Source: Mariniblastus sp. (GTDB lineage: Bacteria; Planctomycetota; Planctomycetia; Pirellulales; Pirellulaceae). Taken from it: DNA of 64,000 bases. This document shows, in pieces, positions 9,458 to 18,520 of this stretch. Numbering within the stretch: the first letter of the stretch is position 1; each line of letters opens with the position of its first letter. The notes under the pieces were generated by a model. That model ran no database searches. It saw only the letters and a program-made list of their open reading frames with translations, and had not been told where the DNA came from. A program made the position numbers and the translations under genes. The stretch is from the NCBI GenBank assembly GCA_022447555.1, contig JAKVBF010000005.1, positions 74,173 to 138,172 of the forward strand, in the 5' to 3' direction.

Positions 9458-10795
9458 GTGAACGTTGTTGTGTTGGGGGCGGGAACTGTCGGGACATCGA
9501 TCGCCGAACTTTTATGTCAGCGTGAAGACAGTGTCACGGTGGTCGACATCGATCCAAAGCAGACCGCTGCGATCAATGAAAAACTGGATGTGCGAGCCCT
9601 TAACGGATCGGCCTCGCAATCTAGCGTTCTATTCCAGGCTGGCATTTCAACGGCCGATGTTTGCCTAGCGGTGACCGGCAGTGATGAAACCAATATCGTG
9701 GGAGCGAGTTTGGCCAAAGCGATGGGTTGTCGACGAAGTATTGCAAGGGTCTATGCCCCGGTTTTTCGTGATCTGAGTACGTTTGAGTATCAGGAGCACT
9801 TTCAGATTGATCGTATTTTGAGTCTCGAGCATTTGACGGCGATGGCCTTAGCCCGGGCAGTTCGGGATCCCGGAAGTGTCGTGGTCGAACAATTTTCTCG
9901 TGGTGGCTTGGCGGTTAACGAAGTGACGATTGGCAAAGAGAGTTCGATCACGGCCGTCTCCATCGCTGAGTTAAGCTTGCCGTCCGGTATTCGGATCGGA
10001 ACGATCCAGCGAGACAAATTGATGTGGATCGCCTCAGCAAATGATCAATTACAGGTCGGCGATAAGGTGATCGTTTTTAGCCGTTCCGAAGATAATAAGG
10101 TCGTACGATCCTTGTTCGGTATGGCCAACGGGCGAAAAGGAAGGATCGTGATTGCCGGGGGTGGAGAAACAGGATTTCATTTAGCTAGATTGCTCGAGCA
10201 CGAAAATTTCAAGATAACGATTCTGGAAGCGGACGCTGAACGGAGTCAACGATTGGCATCGGATTTATCCGCCGCCAGCGTGATTGAGTGTGACGCGGCG
10301 ATTCGAGAAAACTTAGAAGAAGAACGGGTTGGGAATGCCGATGTGTTTGCAGCCTGTACGGGGGATGACGAAGACAACCTGATGTTGGCCGTGGAGGCGA
10401 AGGAACTTGGGGCCCGGCAAGTTCTATGCTTGATGGAAAGGGCCGATTACTCGAACATCGTCGATAAACTTGGAATCGATTTGGCCGTGAGTCAACGGGA
10501 TGTGATGGCCAATCGCGTTCTCTCTTTTTTGACCGAAGGTGCTGTGGTTTCGCGGTCCAAATTGCCTGGCGGTTTGATTAATATTATTGAACTCGAAGTC
10601 GAGGCGAATGCTCCGATCTGCGGCCTGCCGCTGGCCGAAGCGGGTTTGCCAAAGCGTTGTTTAGTGGTTTCGGTGATGAAACCCGGGTTCGTTCGACTAC
10701 CAACGGCTGAGGACGTTTTGCAGTCGGGTGATCATCTTGTGATGTTGGTCGAAGACGATGTCGTCGAAACCGCCTTGGCCCGTTTTCAGGGCTGA
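9458..10795 (+). CDS. trkA: Trk potassium uptake regulatory protein TrkA
   Basis: TrkA is the cytoplasmic NAD(H)-binding gating subunit of Trk/Ktr potassium transporters. The 445-residue protein has two RCK repeats. The first opens with 'VVVLGAGTVGTSIAELL' and has the acidic 'VVDID' end of the second strand. The second opens near residue 230 with 'IVIAGGGETGFHLARLLE'. Each is followed by a TrkA-C domain. The GTG at 9458 is preferred: AAGAGG lies seven bases upstream and the Rossmann strand begins at once, as in the family; an ATG at 9401 would add 19 odd residues. No trkH or ktrB membrane subunit is in the window. The gene converges tightly on the next one (33 bases). Confidence 0.93.
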   Translation: MNVVVLGAGTVGTSIAELLCQREDSVTVVDIDPKQTAAINEKLDVRALNGSASQSSVLFQAGISTADVCLAVTGSDETNIVGASLAKAMGCRRSIARVYAPVFRDLSTFEYQEHFQIDRILSLEHLTAMALARAVRDPGSVVVEQFSRGGLAVNEVTIGKESSITAVSIAELSLPSGIRIGTIQRDKLMWIASANDQLQVGDKVIVFSRSEDNKVVRSLFGMANGRKGRIVIAGGGETGFHLARLLEHENFKITILEADAERSQRLASDLSAASVIECDAAIRENLEEERVGNADVFAACTGDDEDNLMLAVEAKELGARQVLCLMERADYSNIVDKLGIDLAVSQRDVMANRVLSFLTEGAVVSRSKLPGGLINIIELEVEANAPICGLPLAEAGLPKRCLVVSVMKPGFVRLPTAEDVLQSGDHLVMLVEDDVVETALARFQG

Positions 10796-10828
10796 TTCTA
10801 TTGATTAGCCATTGGGTTTCGTGGCGTT

Positions 10829-12139
10829 TCAGTTAGTGGTATCCGACGTTTTGTGAGACAATAAGTTGGTGTAAAGCTGCAGGTATTTTTCTGTCTGAGT
10901 ACGAATGTCAAATTCTGCTTCCATCATTTTTCTTGCTTGGTCACCCATGGTTCTGCGAAGCATGGGCTGCTCCGCCAGCCAAGCTATTTTGTTTGCCAAG
11001 TCGGTTTCGTTGCCGAGTTCTGCAAGCAGCCCCGTGACCTCGGGGAGTACGTATTCAGGAATCCCACCCGCGTCAAAACCGATGACGGGCGTTCCACAGG
11101 CCATCGCCTCAAGTCCGATTTGCGGTTGGTTATCCTCGCGCGATGGGACGACGACGATGTCGCATGCGGAGTAGAAAAGCGTCTGTTTTTCCAATGAATC
11201 GATGTAGCCAAAGTGGTGGATCGACGGTAACTGGTTGGATCCGACCGGGATTTGGCCGGAACCAAATACCAAGCATTCGATTGCTTCGTTGGGGGCGAGT
11301 TGTTCGAGCGCAGGTAGCAGGTGGTGAAAACCTTTTCGTTCATTGTTGATGTCTTCTGCTCCAAACCCAACTAGGACCGCGTCGGTTTCGAGCCCCAGTT
11401 TTTGGCGGGCATGTTGTTTATCTACAACTTGATATTGGTCCAATTCAAACCCAAGACGAATCACGTGGAACGTCGTTGATTGGGGCCAGATTGGACTTTG
11501 CTTTGCAAGGTCTCTCAGCCACTTACTGGGTGTCACGATAGTCAATTTTTTGGAACGAAGAGCCTTTTGTTTTACGGAAAAGCTTTGCCGTGATACGTCT
11601 TTGAAACACGGATCGGCTAATTGGGGGCAATGACCACAGCCCTTTGTATACTGGTGGCAACTGCCGCTGTAGTGACAGCCACCCGTTAGGGGATTCATGT
11701 CATGCAACGTCCAAACGATCGGCACCGCATCAGGGATGGACGCAAAAAACGAGGCATAATCAATGAAAAAAGCCATCCAGTGCAAGTGCACGATGTCCGT
11801 TTGATATTGTGGCCAATCCAGACGTGTTTTGACTGGTAACTCTGCCATTGAAAACACTTCTAGGTTGGAGGGGCGCCCCGCAACATGCTGATCATAGCCT
11901 CGGTGTATTTTTCGTTGCCTCGACTTTTCGAATCTTCTCGTGAGGGGTGCTAACCATCCCTCTGGTTCATCATCGAGAAATGCGACCTTTTGATAGGTAG
12001 AGTTCTGTTCGAATGCTCGATCGGCCTGATGATAGAGAAAGCGACTGTGTGTACCTTGATCCAGCATCTGCCGGTGGAGACGTTTGGCCGCGGCAGCAGC
12101 TCCACCGTAGGGGAACGTGTTGAAGTGATTAACGTTCAA
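10829..12139 (-). CDS. GT-B glycosyltransferase (family 4 type)
   Basis: A glycosyltransferase of the GT-B fold that probably adds a sugar during surface polysaccharide assembly. The N-terminal part has a glycine/alanine-rich acceptor-side loop ('FPYGGAAAAAKRLHRQ'), 'DIVHLHWMAFFIDY' and 'VWTLHDMNPLTGGCHYS', the last followed by a cysteine-rich stretch typical of this GT4 subgroup. The C-terminal part has 'CDIVVVPSREDNQPQIGLEAMACGTPVIGFDAGGIPE' in segments, with the EX7E-type nucleotide-sugar site. The open frame reaches back to 12262, but that would overlap the preceding gene by 83 bases. A TTG at 12139, 40 bases after the upstream stop, fits the fold start ('NVNHFNTF'). The start is therefore uncertain; the family call is firm. 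Confidence 0.88.
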   Translation of the reverse strand: MNVNHFNTFPYGGAAAAAKRLHRQMLDQGTHSRFLYHQADRAFEQNSTYQKVAFLDDEPEGWLAPLTRRFEKSRQRKIHRGYDQHVAGRPSNLEVFSMAELPVKTRLDWPQYQTDIVHLHWMAFFIDYASFFASIPDAVPIVWTLHDMNPLTGGCHYSGSCHQYTKGCGHCPQLADPCFKDVSRQSFSVKQKALRSKKLTIVTPSKWLRDLAKQSPIWPQSTTFHVIRLGFELDQYQVVDKQHARQKLGLETDAVLVGFGAEDINNERKGFHHLLPALEQLAPNEAIECLVFGSGQIPVGSNQLPSIHHFGYIDSLEKQTLFYSACDIVVVPSREDNQPQIGLEAMACGTPVIGFDAGGIPEYVLPEVTGLLAELGNETDLANKIAWLAEQPMLRRTMGDQARKMMEAEFDIRTQTEKYLQLYTNLLSHKTSDTTN

Positions 12140-12179
12140 GTTACCGCCGTCAAGGCAAAGACAGTTGATCGTGTTCGGA

Positions 12180-13058
12180 TCAAGCTGCCCGGTTTTGTGA
12201 TTCCAAACGATTTTTAGCCAGCAACATATTTTCAAACATGGCCCGATGACCACGGCGAACAAAACAGACTCGGATACGACGCCGAAGGTTTTCGATTCGA
12301 TCTTGGATCGGTATCCAGGCCGCCGAATTTTGCTCCTTTTGGGTCAATGGTTTCAGGCAAGACTCGATGAATTCGTCTTTTTCCTGCATGAATCCATGGA
12401 GGAGGACTTTGTCCGGATCCAATAAGTCTCGGCGAACGCGGTCCAGCGTGGAAAAAGAAATTTGCTTCGAGGCTTTTACTTGGTCTTTGGCTTGGGCATG
12501 TTGGTAGACGGCAACATCGAAGACGCCCTCCCTCGCTTCGGGGGGCATGCGTTTGGCAAAGTCCGTCGCATAACACGCGCCCCCGTTAACGTGGGGAGCC
12601 AAGATTAGTTTAGGTCGGCGCAGAAATCGGTGTTTGAAGACTTCGGGCACGTAGCACCCCATCATTAGGGGAGGCTCCGAGGCGTACCATTCCGCCGACA
12701 GGCGGTCGAGCCAGTCAGGCTTAATGGGAGCCATGTCTGATTCAAGCCACAGGCTGAAGCCATCGCTCATCGCAAACTTTTCAGCGATGAATTCCATGGC
12801 ATCCCAATACATGGCGGTAGGGCCTTCGGGGTATCCAAATACTTGGGAGGGGCATTGGAAGGAAGTGCATGGCCCCAGTTTAGAGTACGCCTCGTACAGT
12901 ATTTCGCTCGGCTCTCTCCGTGGACTGCATGCCAACAGGTAATGAACATCTACTTCAGGCTTCGGATAGCTGCGAAGTTTCTCCGCGATTTTTAGGTACC
13001 TTGTTATTTCATCGTCACAAAAATAGGGGAGGATGACAATGTGTTGATTCTTTGACAT
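12180..13058 (-). CDS. probable GT-A-like glycosyltransferase, poorly characterised
   Basis: A 292-residue soluble protein. It opens with a strand 'HIVILPYFCDDEITRYLKI' and contains 'FSLWLESDMAPIKPDWLDRL' (about 105-124), which resembles the metal-binding acidic motif of GT-A glycosyltransferases, with the final Asp retained. A 'HVNGGACYATDFAKRM' segment resembles the acceptor-side 'GG' region of such enzymes. Its place directly upstream of a GT-B glycosyltransferase in the same direction supports a role in the same glycan. The donor and acceptor are unknown. It lacks a membrane segment. Confidence is good that it is a real gene and moderate for the function. Confidence 0.75.
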   Translation of the reverse strand: MSKNQHIVILPYFCDDEITRYLKIAEKLRSYPKPEVDVHYLLACSPRREPSEILYEAYSKLGPCTSFQCPSQVFGYPEGPTAMYWDAMEFIAEKFAMSDGFSLWLESDMAPIKPDWLDRLSAEWYASEPPLMMGCYVPEVFKHRFLRRPKLILAPHVNGGACYATDFAKRMPPEAREGVFDVAVYQHAQAKDQVKASKQISFSTLDRVRRDLLDPDKVLLHGFMQEKDEFIESCLKPLTQKEQNSAAWIPIQDRIENLRRRIRVCFVRRGHRAMFENMLLAKNRLESQNRAA

Positions 13059-13269
13059 GAGGCTGGCTTTCAGATCGCGCGGGCGACTTCTCTAAATTCG
13101 TGCACCAAATTTTCTACCCAAACAGAACGCGGACCGTCAAGAACAAACCGTCAGCAGCGGTGCTAGCAGTTGCCGTCTTGGCAGATTTAGTGGCCTTTGG
13201 AATTGACCGCGGTAAATCAAAAAACTTAGGATAGAAAGACCTCGAATCGCTACGCACAGGAGCCATGGA

Positions 13270-15114
13270 TTGGCTAATTTTTTCCTTATCGATCAGTCGC
13301 TTGAAAAACTCGGCGGTCATCACTTCGATTATGTTCGTTGTGTCGCCGAAGCGTGTCGATTGCGTGGATTTAAAAATACAATAGGAACGAATCACCGTTT
13401 CCAAAAAGATGATGGACTAAAAAAATTCGGCAAAATTCGCGGCGTGTTTCGCAACACGACCTACCTATCCGATAGTTACCTTTCGGGATTAAGGCATCTG
13501 ACCCGTTCGGGGGATCGGTTTCTCGAGTTGGAGACGCGAGAGGACCGTCATATCTTGAACCCTCGGTTAAGTTGGCGAAGGTGGCGGCATCGAGCCCGCC
13601 GCGCGTCTTTCGTTCAGCGGTTCGCGGACGACTGCAAAACCTTTTTCGATTCGGCCGTGTTCACCGATCAGGACCACGCGTTTTTCACAACCGTTAACGA
13701 AATCGAATTGATGGGGCTCGCGAGCTTTTTAGCCAAGCACCCGGAAACAATTGAAGCTAATTGGCATTTGCAATTTCATTTCAATCTTTTCGAAGGTCGC
13801 ACGCCAGAATATGAATCACAGCAGCAGGTAGCGAGGATTGTCCAACGCTGTTTTGACTCCGCGTTAGCGCAAGTCCCTTTTCATAAACTTCGCTTTTATA
13901 CGACGTCGGAGGCCTTGGCCGACCAATACAATCGTCTGGGAGCGGGAGATTTTGAGGTTCTGGCTTATCCCGTAAGACCAGATTTTTTCTGTCAACCGAA
14001 AGAGCCGCTGGTGGTCAGCAGGCGAGCGAGGAAGCCTGAGCCGTCTGCGCCGGAGCAAATAAAGAGGCCCATCCAGTTTACCTGTCCGGGCGAGTTTCGG
14101 CGTGAAAAACGAAGTTCCGAATACCTTCAGTCTTTGGTGAATCATATTTGGGATCGCCATTTGGCAACCAATCGGGTTCAGCTGGCGATTCAGAGACCTG
14201 TTAGGCGCTGGCCGGCCAAAGAGAAGATCGAATTGCATTCACCCGCTGGAGGGGCCGGCCATGCAACCGATTGGGTCGAGTATTATAATCATCCTCTGGG
14301 CGAAGAGGATTATCTGGATTTAATTGCAAACACAGATTGCGGATTGTTATTTTACGACAGTCGCGCTTATTACAGTCGTCGCGCCGGTGTTTTGGGAGAA
14401 TTGCTCAGTAGCGGAAAGCCTGTGATCGTTCCCGCGGGTTGTTGGTTGGCTGATCAGCTTCAAGAATCGATTTTGTCGCATGTTGCGGCAGAGACCAAAA
14501 ATAATCGGGTAGCTCATTTGCGTTTGCCGCAGCTGAACTGGAGTGCGCAAAACGTGCCCTTGCCTGGCGGCGTCTTGTCATTTGATCAAACGCGGCATCC
14601 ATTCTCTTTTTGTTTTAATTGCGATATCGATGAGCCCGCGAGATTTGATGGTTTTACGATGAAATTTGGTTGGCACTGGCCGCGTTCGCGAGGCGTCTAC
14701 TGCAGGGTGCAGTCGGATTTTCTAAACGGGGAGGGGGACGTTGTTCAAACCTCCGTCCAAGTAGTTGGACACCCGAGTCAAGGTAGAGACCCGGCAGTTT
14801 TATTTCAGTGTTTAAAGCCATTTGATAGTGTGCGGGTGCAATTGACCAATGCATTCCATGATTCGATGGCGAGTATCAACGATTTGGAAATCCATTGCTT
14901 GTACCATGGGCACGCTATTGCCAAAGGGGCGGTCGGCGTGATCGCGGCGGATCTCCAGGAGGTGCCTAGGGCGGTTGATGAAATGGTGGAACATTTTAAG
15001 CATTATCGGGCTTCGGCAGAAGCGTTCAGTCAATCCTGGCGAAACATGCATGAACCAGGGCATACCATTGATCACTTGGTCGCATCGGCTGCCCCGTTGA
15101 GCCGGGCCGCTTAG
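13270..15114 (+). CDS. large glycosyltransferase-like protein of unknown specificity
   Basis: A 614-residue soluble protein starting at TTG 13270 with CAGGAG eight bases upstream; a nearby ATG at 13265 is in another frame. The N-terminal 'FFLIDQSLEKLGGHHFDYVRCV' is a typical opening for glycan-cluster proteins that bind an acceptor. The segment at about residues 345-395, 'DLIANTDCGLLFYDSRAYYS' followed by 'RRAGVLGELLSSGKPVIVPA', strongly resembles the donor-binding C-terminal half of GT-B enzymes. About 200 more residues follow, including a beta-rich part near 450-560 that I do not recognise; it may be a carbohydrate-binding or accessory domain. It lies just upstream of galE in the same direction (21 bases), so the two are likely co-transcribed. 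Confidence 0.75.
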   Translation: MANFFLIDQSLEKLGGHHFDYVRCVAEACRLRGFKNTIGTNHRFQKDDGLKKFGKIRGVFRNTTYLSDSYLSGLRHLTRSGDRFLELETREDRHILNPRLSWRRWRHRARRASFVQRFADDCKTFFDSAVFTDQDHAFFTTVNEIELMGLASFLAKHPETIEANWHLQFHFNLFEGRTPEYESQQQVARIVQRCFDSALAQVPFHKLRFYTTSEALADQYNRLGAGDFEVLAYPVRPDFFCQPKEPLVVSRRARKPEPSAPEQIKRPIQFTCPGEFRREKRSSEYLQSLVNHIWDRHLATNRVQLAIQRPVRRWPAKEKIELHSPAGGAGHATDWVEYYNHPLGEEDYLDLIANTDCGLLFYDSRAYYSRRAGVLGELLSSGKPVIVPAGCWLADQLQESILSHVAAETKNNRVAHLRLPQLNWSAQNVPLPGGVLSFDQTRHPFSFCFNCDIDEPARFDGFTMKFGWHWPRSRGVYCRVQSDFLNGEGDVVQTSVQVVGHPSQGRDPAVLFQCLKPFDSVRVQLTNAFHDSMASINDLEIHCLYHGHAIAKGAVGVIAADLQEVPRAVDEMVEHFKHYRASAEAFSQSWRNMHEPGHTIDHLVASAAPLSRAA

Positions 15115-15135
15115 GTTTTTACAAAGGCACGTTTT

Positions 15136-16119
15136 ATGCGAGTTTTAGTAGTAGGTGGAGCAGGTTACATCGGTTCTCACATGGTCCGCCTTCTCGATCG
15201 TGCAGGACACCAAGTGGTCGTATTAGATAACCTCTCGACTGGGTTCGAAAAAGCGGTCACCGCGGGTGATTTGGTCGTGGGAGATATGGCTGATTCAGCT
15301 CTGGTGGAATCCGTTCTAAAGAAGCATCGGATTGAGGCGGTGATGCATTTTGCCGCCTTTGCATTGGTCGGCGAGTCTGTGGAAAATCCTGCTAAGTATT
15401 ATCAAAATAACGTGGTGGGGACTTTATCCCTGCTGGAGTCGATGCGACGCTGCGGGGTCACCAGAATCGTGTTTTCGAGTACTTGTGCCACGTACGGGGT
15501 GCCTGAGGTTTTGCCAATTCGCGAGACCTCGAATCAGGCTCCGGTGAATCCCTACGGTTTTACGAAGCTGGTCTGCGAACGTGCATTGCAGGACTACGCG
15601 CATGCCTATGATTTTGGGTTTGCAGCGCTTCGGTACTTCAACGCGGCCGGGGCCTCTCCGGTGGGTGATATCGGCGAAGACCATGATCCGGAGACCCATT
15701 TGATCCCAATTATTTTACAGGTCGCTCTTAATCAGAGAGAATCGGTAACGATCTTCGGGGACGATTGGGCAACCCGCGATGGGACCTGTGTGCGGGACTA
15801 TATTCACGTAGACGATCTGGGTGCGGCTCACCTGGCCGCTTTGGAAAAGCTCGAGCCGGGTAAGGGATTAAAGATCAACCTTGGATCGGGGCGGGGATAC
15901 AGTGTTCGCGAAGTGATTGACTGTTGCCGTCAGGTGACGGGGATCGATATTGATTTCGAGATCGGCTCGAGGCGTGCTGGTGACCCCCCAGAGTTGGTGG
16001 CGGAACCCGTTTTGGCTAAAGAGCTACTAGGTTGGACGCCTCAGTACGATGAGATCCAAGCGATTGTCGAAACGGCTTGGAAATGGCACCAGCAGCATCC
16101 AAGTGGTTACAACAGCTAG
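15136..16119 (+). CDS. galE: UDP-glucose 4-epimerase GalE
   Basis: This extended short-chain dehydrogenase interconverts UDP-glucose and UDP-galactose in the cytoplasm with tightly bound NAD. The 327-residue protein has the NAD site 'VVGGAGYIGSHMVRLLD' at the start, 'VLDNLSTGF' for the adenosine ribose, the conserved 'HFAAFALVGESVENPAKYY' segment, 'SSTCATYGVP' with the catalytic Ser/Thr, and the YxxxK pair in 'NPYGFTKLVCE'. 'RYFNAAGA' and 'RDYIHVDDLG' are also family hallmarks. Length is normal. AAAGGCACG before the ATG may act as ribosome binding site. It presumably feeds UDP-galactose (or the GalNAc form) to the surrounding glycosyltransferases. Confidence 0.95.
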   Translation: MRVLVVGGAGYIGSHMVRLLDRAGHQVVVLDNLSTGFEKAVTAGDLVVGDMADSALVESVLKKHRIEAVMHFAAFALVGESVENPAKYYQNNVVGTLSLLESMRRCGVTRIVFSSTCATYGVPEVLPIRETSNQAPVNPYGFTKLVCERALQDYAHAYDFGFAALRYFNAAGASPVGDIGEDHDPETHLIPIILQVALNQRESVTIFGDDWATRDGTCVRDYIHVDDLGAAHLAALEKLEPGKGLKINLGSGRGYSVREVIDCCRQVTGIDIDFEIGSRRAGDPPELVAEPVLAKELLGWTPQYDEIQAIVETAWKWHQQHPSGYNS

Positions 16120-16196
16120 TTGCTGAGTCGATCTTTGGTACAGGCTCTTTAGGGCACACTTTTGTGCCAGGCCGTTCCGTTGTTCTCTAAGGCAGA

Positions 16197-17030
16197 TTAG
16201 GCCGCTTGGGATGTCTCGTCGTTTTCTGCGGATACCCGTCCGTTGCGAGTGGATTCGGGATCGGGCTGAGGTAAGCCTTGATTAAGGGACCAAAGTCGGG
16301 CTTGTTTGGTGAAGGAATACATGGCAGCGATCCAAGCGGTTTGGACCCCTCGTTTTCCGTCAAGAATGGCACCCTGCAGGAAATACTCTCGCATGAAGCG
16401 TAGCATCGGCCGGACAAGCAACTTGAAGTAGCTGGTTTTCTTTCCCTGCTCTTTCCACTGGGTGGCTTGCAGGGTTGAGTAGCGGTGGAGTTTGGAAAAA
16501 AGTTGATCGTAGCTCCAGCAAGAATAGTGTTGGAAGCGACTCTTTAATCGGTCAACGCGGCGAGTGTCGATGTAGATCTCGCCGTGATCACTGGGCCCGA
16601 CATAGCGGCCATGGTCTCGGCGGAATAGGCGAATCACTCGGTCGGTTCGCGCGTCACCGTATCTCAAGGGATGCCCCATGAAAAAATTATCCCGGTAAAT
16701 CCAGTAGCCATCGGAGGACGGTCCGCGACTTAACTCTAGTTCGATTTCATTGGCTAGATCGACCGTGACACGTTCGTCGGCATCGACGATCAGGACCCAC
16801 TCATTAGCTGCCTGAGGGATCGCCCAGTTTTTGAAATCACCCGACGTGATGTATTCACGTTCGATGACTCGAACCTTGTTAAATTCACGGGCGATTTCTA
16901 ATGTGCCGTCCGTTGAACCCGAGTCGGCAATCAAAATCTCGTCCGCAATTCGGTAGCAGCTCTCGATGCAGAGACGAATGTTCATCCGTTCGTTTTTGCA
17001 CGGAATCAGTACCGTTAGCGGTTGTTTCAT
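16197..17030 (-). CDS. family 2 glycosyltransferase (WaaE/KdtX-like)
   Basis: A 277-residue GT-A glycosyltransferase with the family 2 opening 'LTVLIPCKNERMNIRLCIES', 'DEILIADSGSTDGTLEIAREF' and the metal-binding 'LIVDADERV' at about residues 90-98. The segment 'YWIYRDNFFMGHPLRYG' and the later 'LQGAILDGKRGVQTAWIAAMYSF' are characteristic of the subgroup that contains lipopolysaccharide-core transferases such as WaaE. It is probably cytoplasmic or membrane-associated and transfers a hexose to lipopolysaccharide or a related glycan. It converges on galE. The exact substrate cannot be read from sequence. Confidence 0.88.
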   Translation of the reverse strand: MKQPLTVLIPCKNERMNIRLCIESCYRIADEILIADSGSTDGTLEIAREFNKVRVIEREYITSGDFKNWAIPQAANEWVLIVDADERVTVDLANEIELELSRGPSSDGYWIYRDNFFMGHPLRYGDARTDRVIRLFRRDHGRYVGPSDHGEIYIDTRRVDRLKSRFQHYSCWSYDQLFSKLHRYSTLQATQWKEQGKKTSYFKLLVRPMLRFMREYFLQGAILDGKRGVQTAWIAAMYSFTKQARLWSLNQGLPQPDPESTRNGRVSAENDETSQAA

Positions 17031-17209
17031 GATGTTTAGATTTCTACTTCCTGGAATCCATTACCAAGCTAACGGATGAGGTTACCCCACGGAAAAAATA
17101 GTGTCAATGTTGTTTCGTCATGAGAGGGGGAATGCTCGGTTGGTTTGGAAACAGACTGAGTTGGTTTCGAGCCCGACTTGGGCGGCTGACATGCTAGCAC
17201 CCTTGCCGG

Positions 17210-18520
17210 TTACTTTAAAAGCATTGTTTTTTCGCAGATGCCGCGGATCGAGGCTTCGTCCTTGAGATGGGCCACGGAGATTCCCTGCGATAATAAAGGT
17301 CTGGAAATCTGAGCAAACGACTCGTCGGAATATGCGTTTACGATTGCCATCACGCTGAAGCCTTGTCGTTTTAGACCGCCTAGAGCGATGGCGTTTTCAA
17401 GGTTTATCTGAGACAGAACGGCGACAACGGTGGCGTCGCGTGGTAATCGGTTGCTTGTTTCCAATACGAGTTGAGGGAGTGTTAGCGAGTCGGTGAGTTC
17501 CATTCGAGCCAACGTTTGGAGGATTTTCAGGTGCTGGTGGGGACCCTTTCTGGTGGGTACGATAAGCGGCCGTATTCGGTTGCTAGAGCGGTGCATGTTG
17601 GCCGCCCCTTGCGCCTGCTCTCGAGTTCTTTCGTCACCTTGCCATCCTTCTCGACGGATGCGATCGACCGCATCTCGGGCATTTGAAATGAGTCCCGCCT
17701 GTTGACCCATTTCATTGAGTGCGGCGGCAATGCTCGCTGCCGCGGTGACAACTAGTTCACTTCGAACCGGCTCGTTCTGAGGGGGGAATGAAGTCTCGTG
17801 GAAATCGACTAGCAGTGTGGCGCCTGCCAATGAAGAAGGCTCATACAATTTACTTTGTAATGTTCCGCTGCTGGCGGTGGTTCGCCAGTGAATTCGGTTG
17901 AATGGATCTCCCGGTTGGTAGTCGCGAACGCCTGCGATGCGAGTTGGATCCTCAAATAGGCGGTTCGTCATGATCACCTCGCCAATGGGTCGGTGGGATT
18001 CGATGCCATAGCCGGTTAGGGGAACGATTCGTGGATAAACCAGTAGGTATTCAGGTTCGGTGAGAATTCGAAATCGGCGGTTGAAGCCAAACATGTCACC
18101 CGTTTCAACAAGTGTGGGGCCAATTTGATGGTAGCCCCGTCGTTGGCAGGTCATTTGGTAAATCAATCTTTTTTTTTCCCGTCCTTTGAATTGACATAGG
18201 TCGATTCGTTTTCCTGAAAGTTTCAATGCTGGGGTGTGTGATGACAATGAACTGGGTGGGATCAAATCTTCCACAAGCATCCAAGCAATCGGCCATTTTG
18301 ATTGGTTGGTGACTTTGATTTGCACCGTCACTTGATCACCGACGTTGGCTGTGGTTGCCGAAATGGCTCGTGAGGACTTGACCGAGCATGCCCAGTTTAA
18401 TGTTGCTAATCGCGAAAACAAAAGTATCAAAACGATTGCATAGATGGCATACACCAGAAGATTCAAATTGAGCGTGACTGCCAGAATAAATAATAGCAGT
18501 CCTGCAATTAGCCATCTCAT
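17210..18520 (-). CDS. DUF58 domain protein
   Basis: A 436-residue protein with two hydrophobic helices at the N-terminus (about residues 1-38), a beta-rich middle part ('VQIKVTNQSKWPIAWMLVED'), and the DUF58 signature 'GVRDYQPGDPFNRIHWRTTA' at about residues 200-219. The following C-terminal half looks like a von Willebrand A-type fold. DUF58 proteins are commonly paired with MoxR AAA+ ATPases in complex maturation or envelope-stress roles, whose detail is not well known. Its start overlaps the end of the moxR gene by 4 bases, so they form an operon. No transglutaminase or vWA-BatA partner follows, which is the fuller arrangement elsewhere. Confidence 0.88.
   Translation of the reverse strand: MRWLIAGLLLFILAVTLNLNLLVYAIYAIVLILLFSRLATLNWACSVKSSRAISATTANVGDQVTVQIKVTNQSKWPIAWMLVEDLIPPSSLSSHTPALKLSGKRIDLCQFKGREKKRLIYQMTCQRRGYHQIGPTLVETGDMFGFNRRFRILTEPEYLLVYPRIVPLTGYGIESHRPIGEVIMTNRLFEDPTRIAGVRDYQPGDPFNRIHWRTTASSGTLQSKLYEPSSLAGATLLVDFHETSFPPQNEPVRSELVVTAAASIAAALNEMGQQAGLISNARDAVDRIRREGWQGDERTREQAQGAANMHRSSNRIRPLIVPTRKGPHQHLKILQTLARMELTDSLTLPQLVLETSNRLPRDATVVAVLSQINLENAIALGGLKRQGFSVMAIVNAYSDESFAQISRPLLSQGISVAHLKDEASIRGICEKTMLLK

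Noticed and set aside
13114..13404. 96-codon minus-strand frame over the start of the large glycosyltransferase-like gene
   Set aside because: It overlaps a well-supported gene start with a good ribosome binding site.
16153..16168. GGCACA-CTTT-TGTGCC hairpin between galE and the GT2 gene
   Set aside because: Only six base pairs and no T-run on either strand; too weak to call a terminator.
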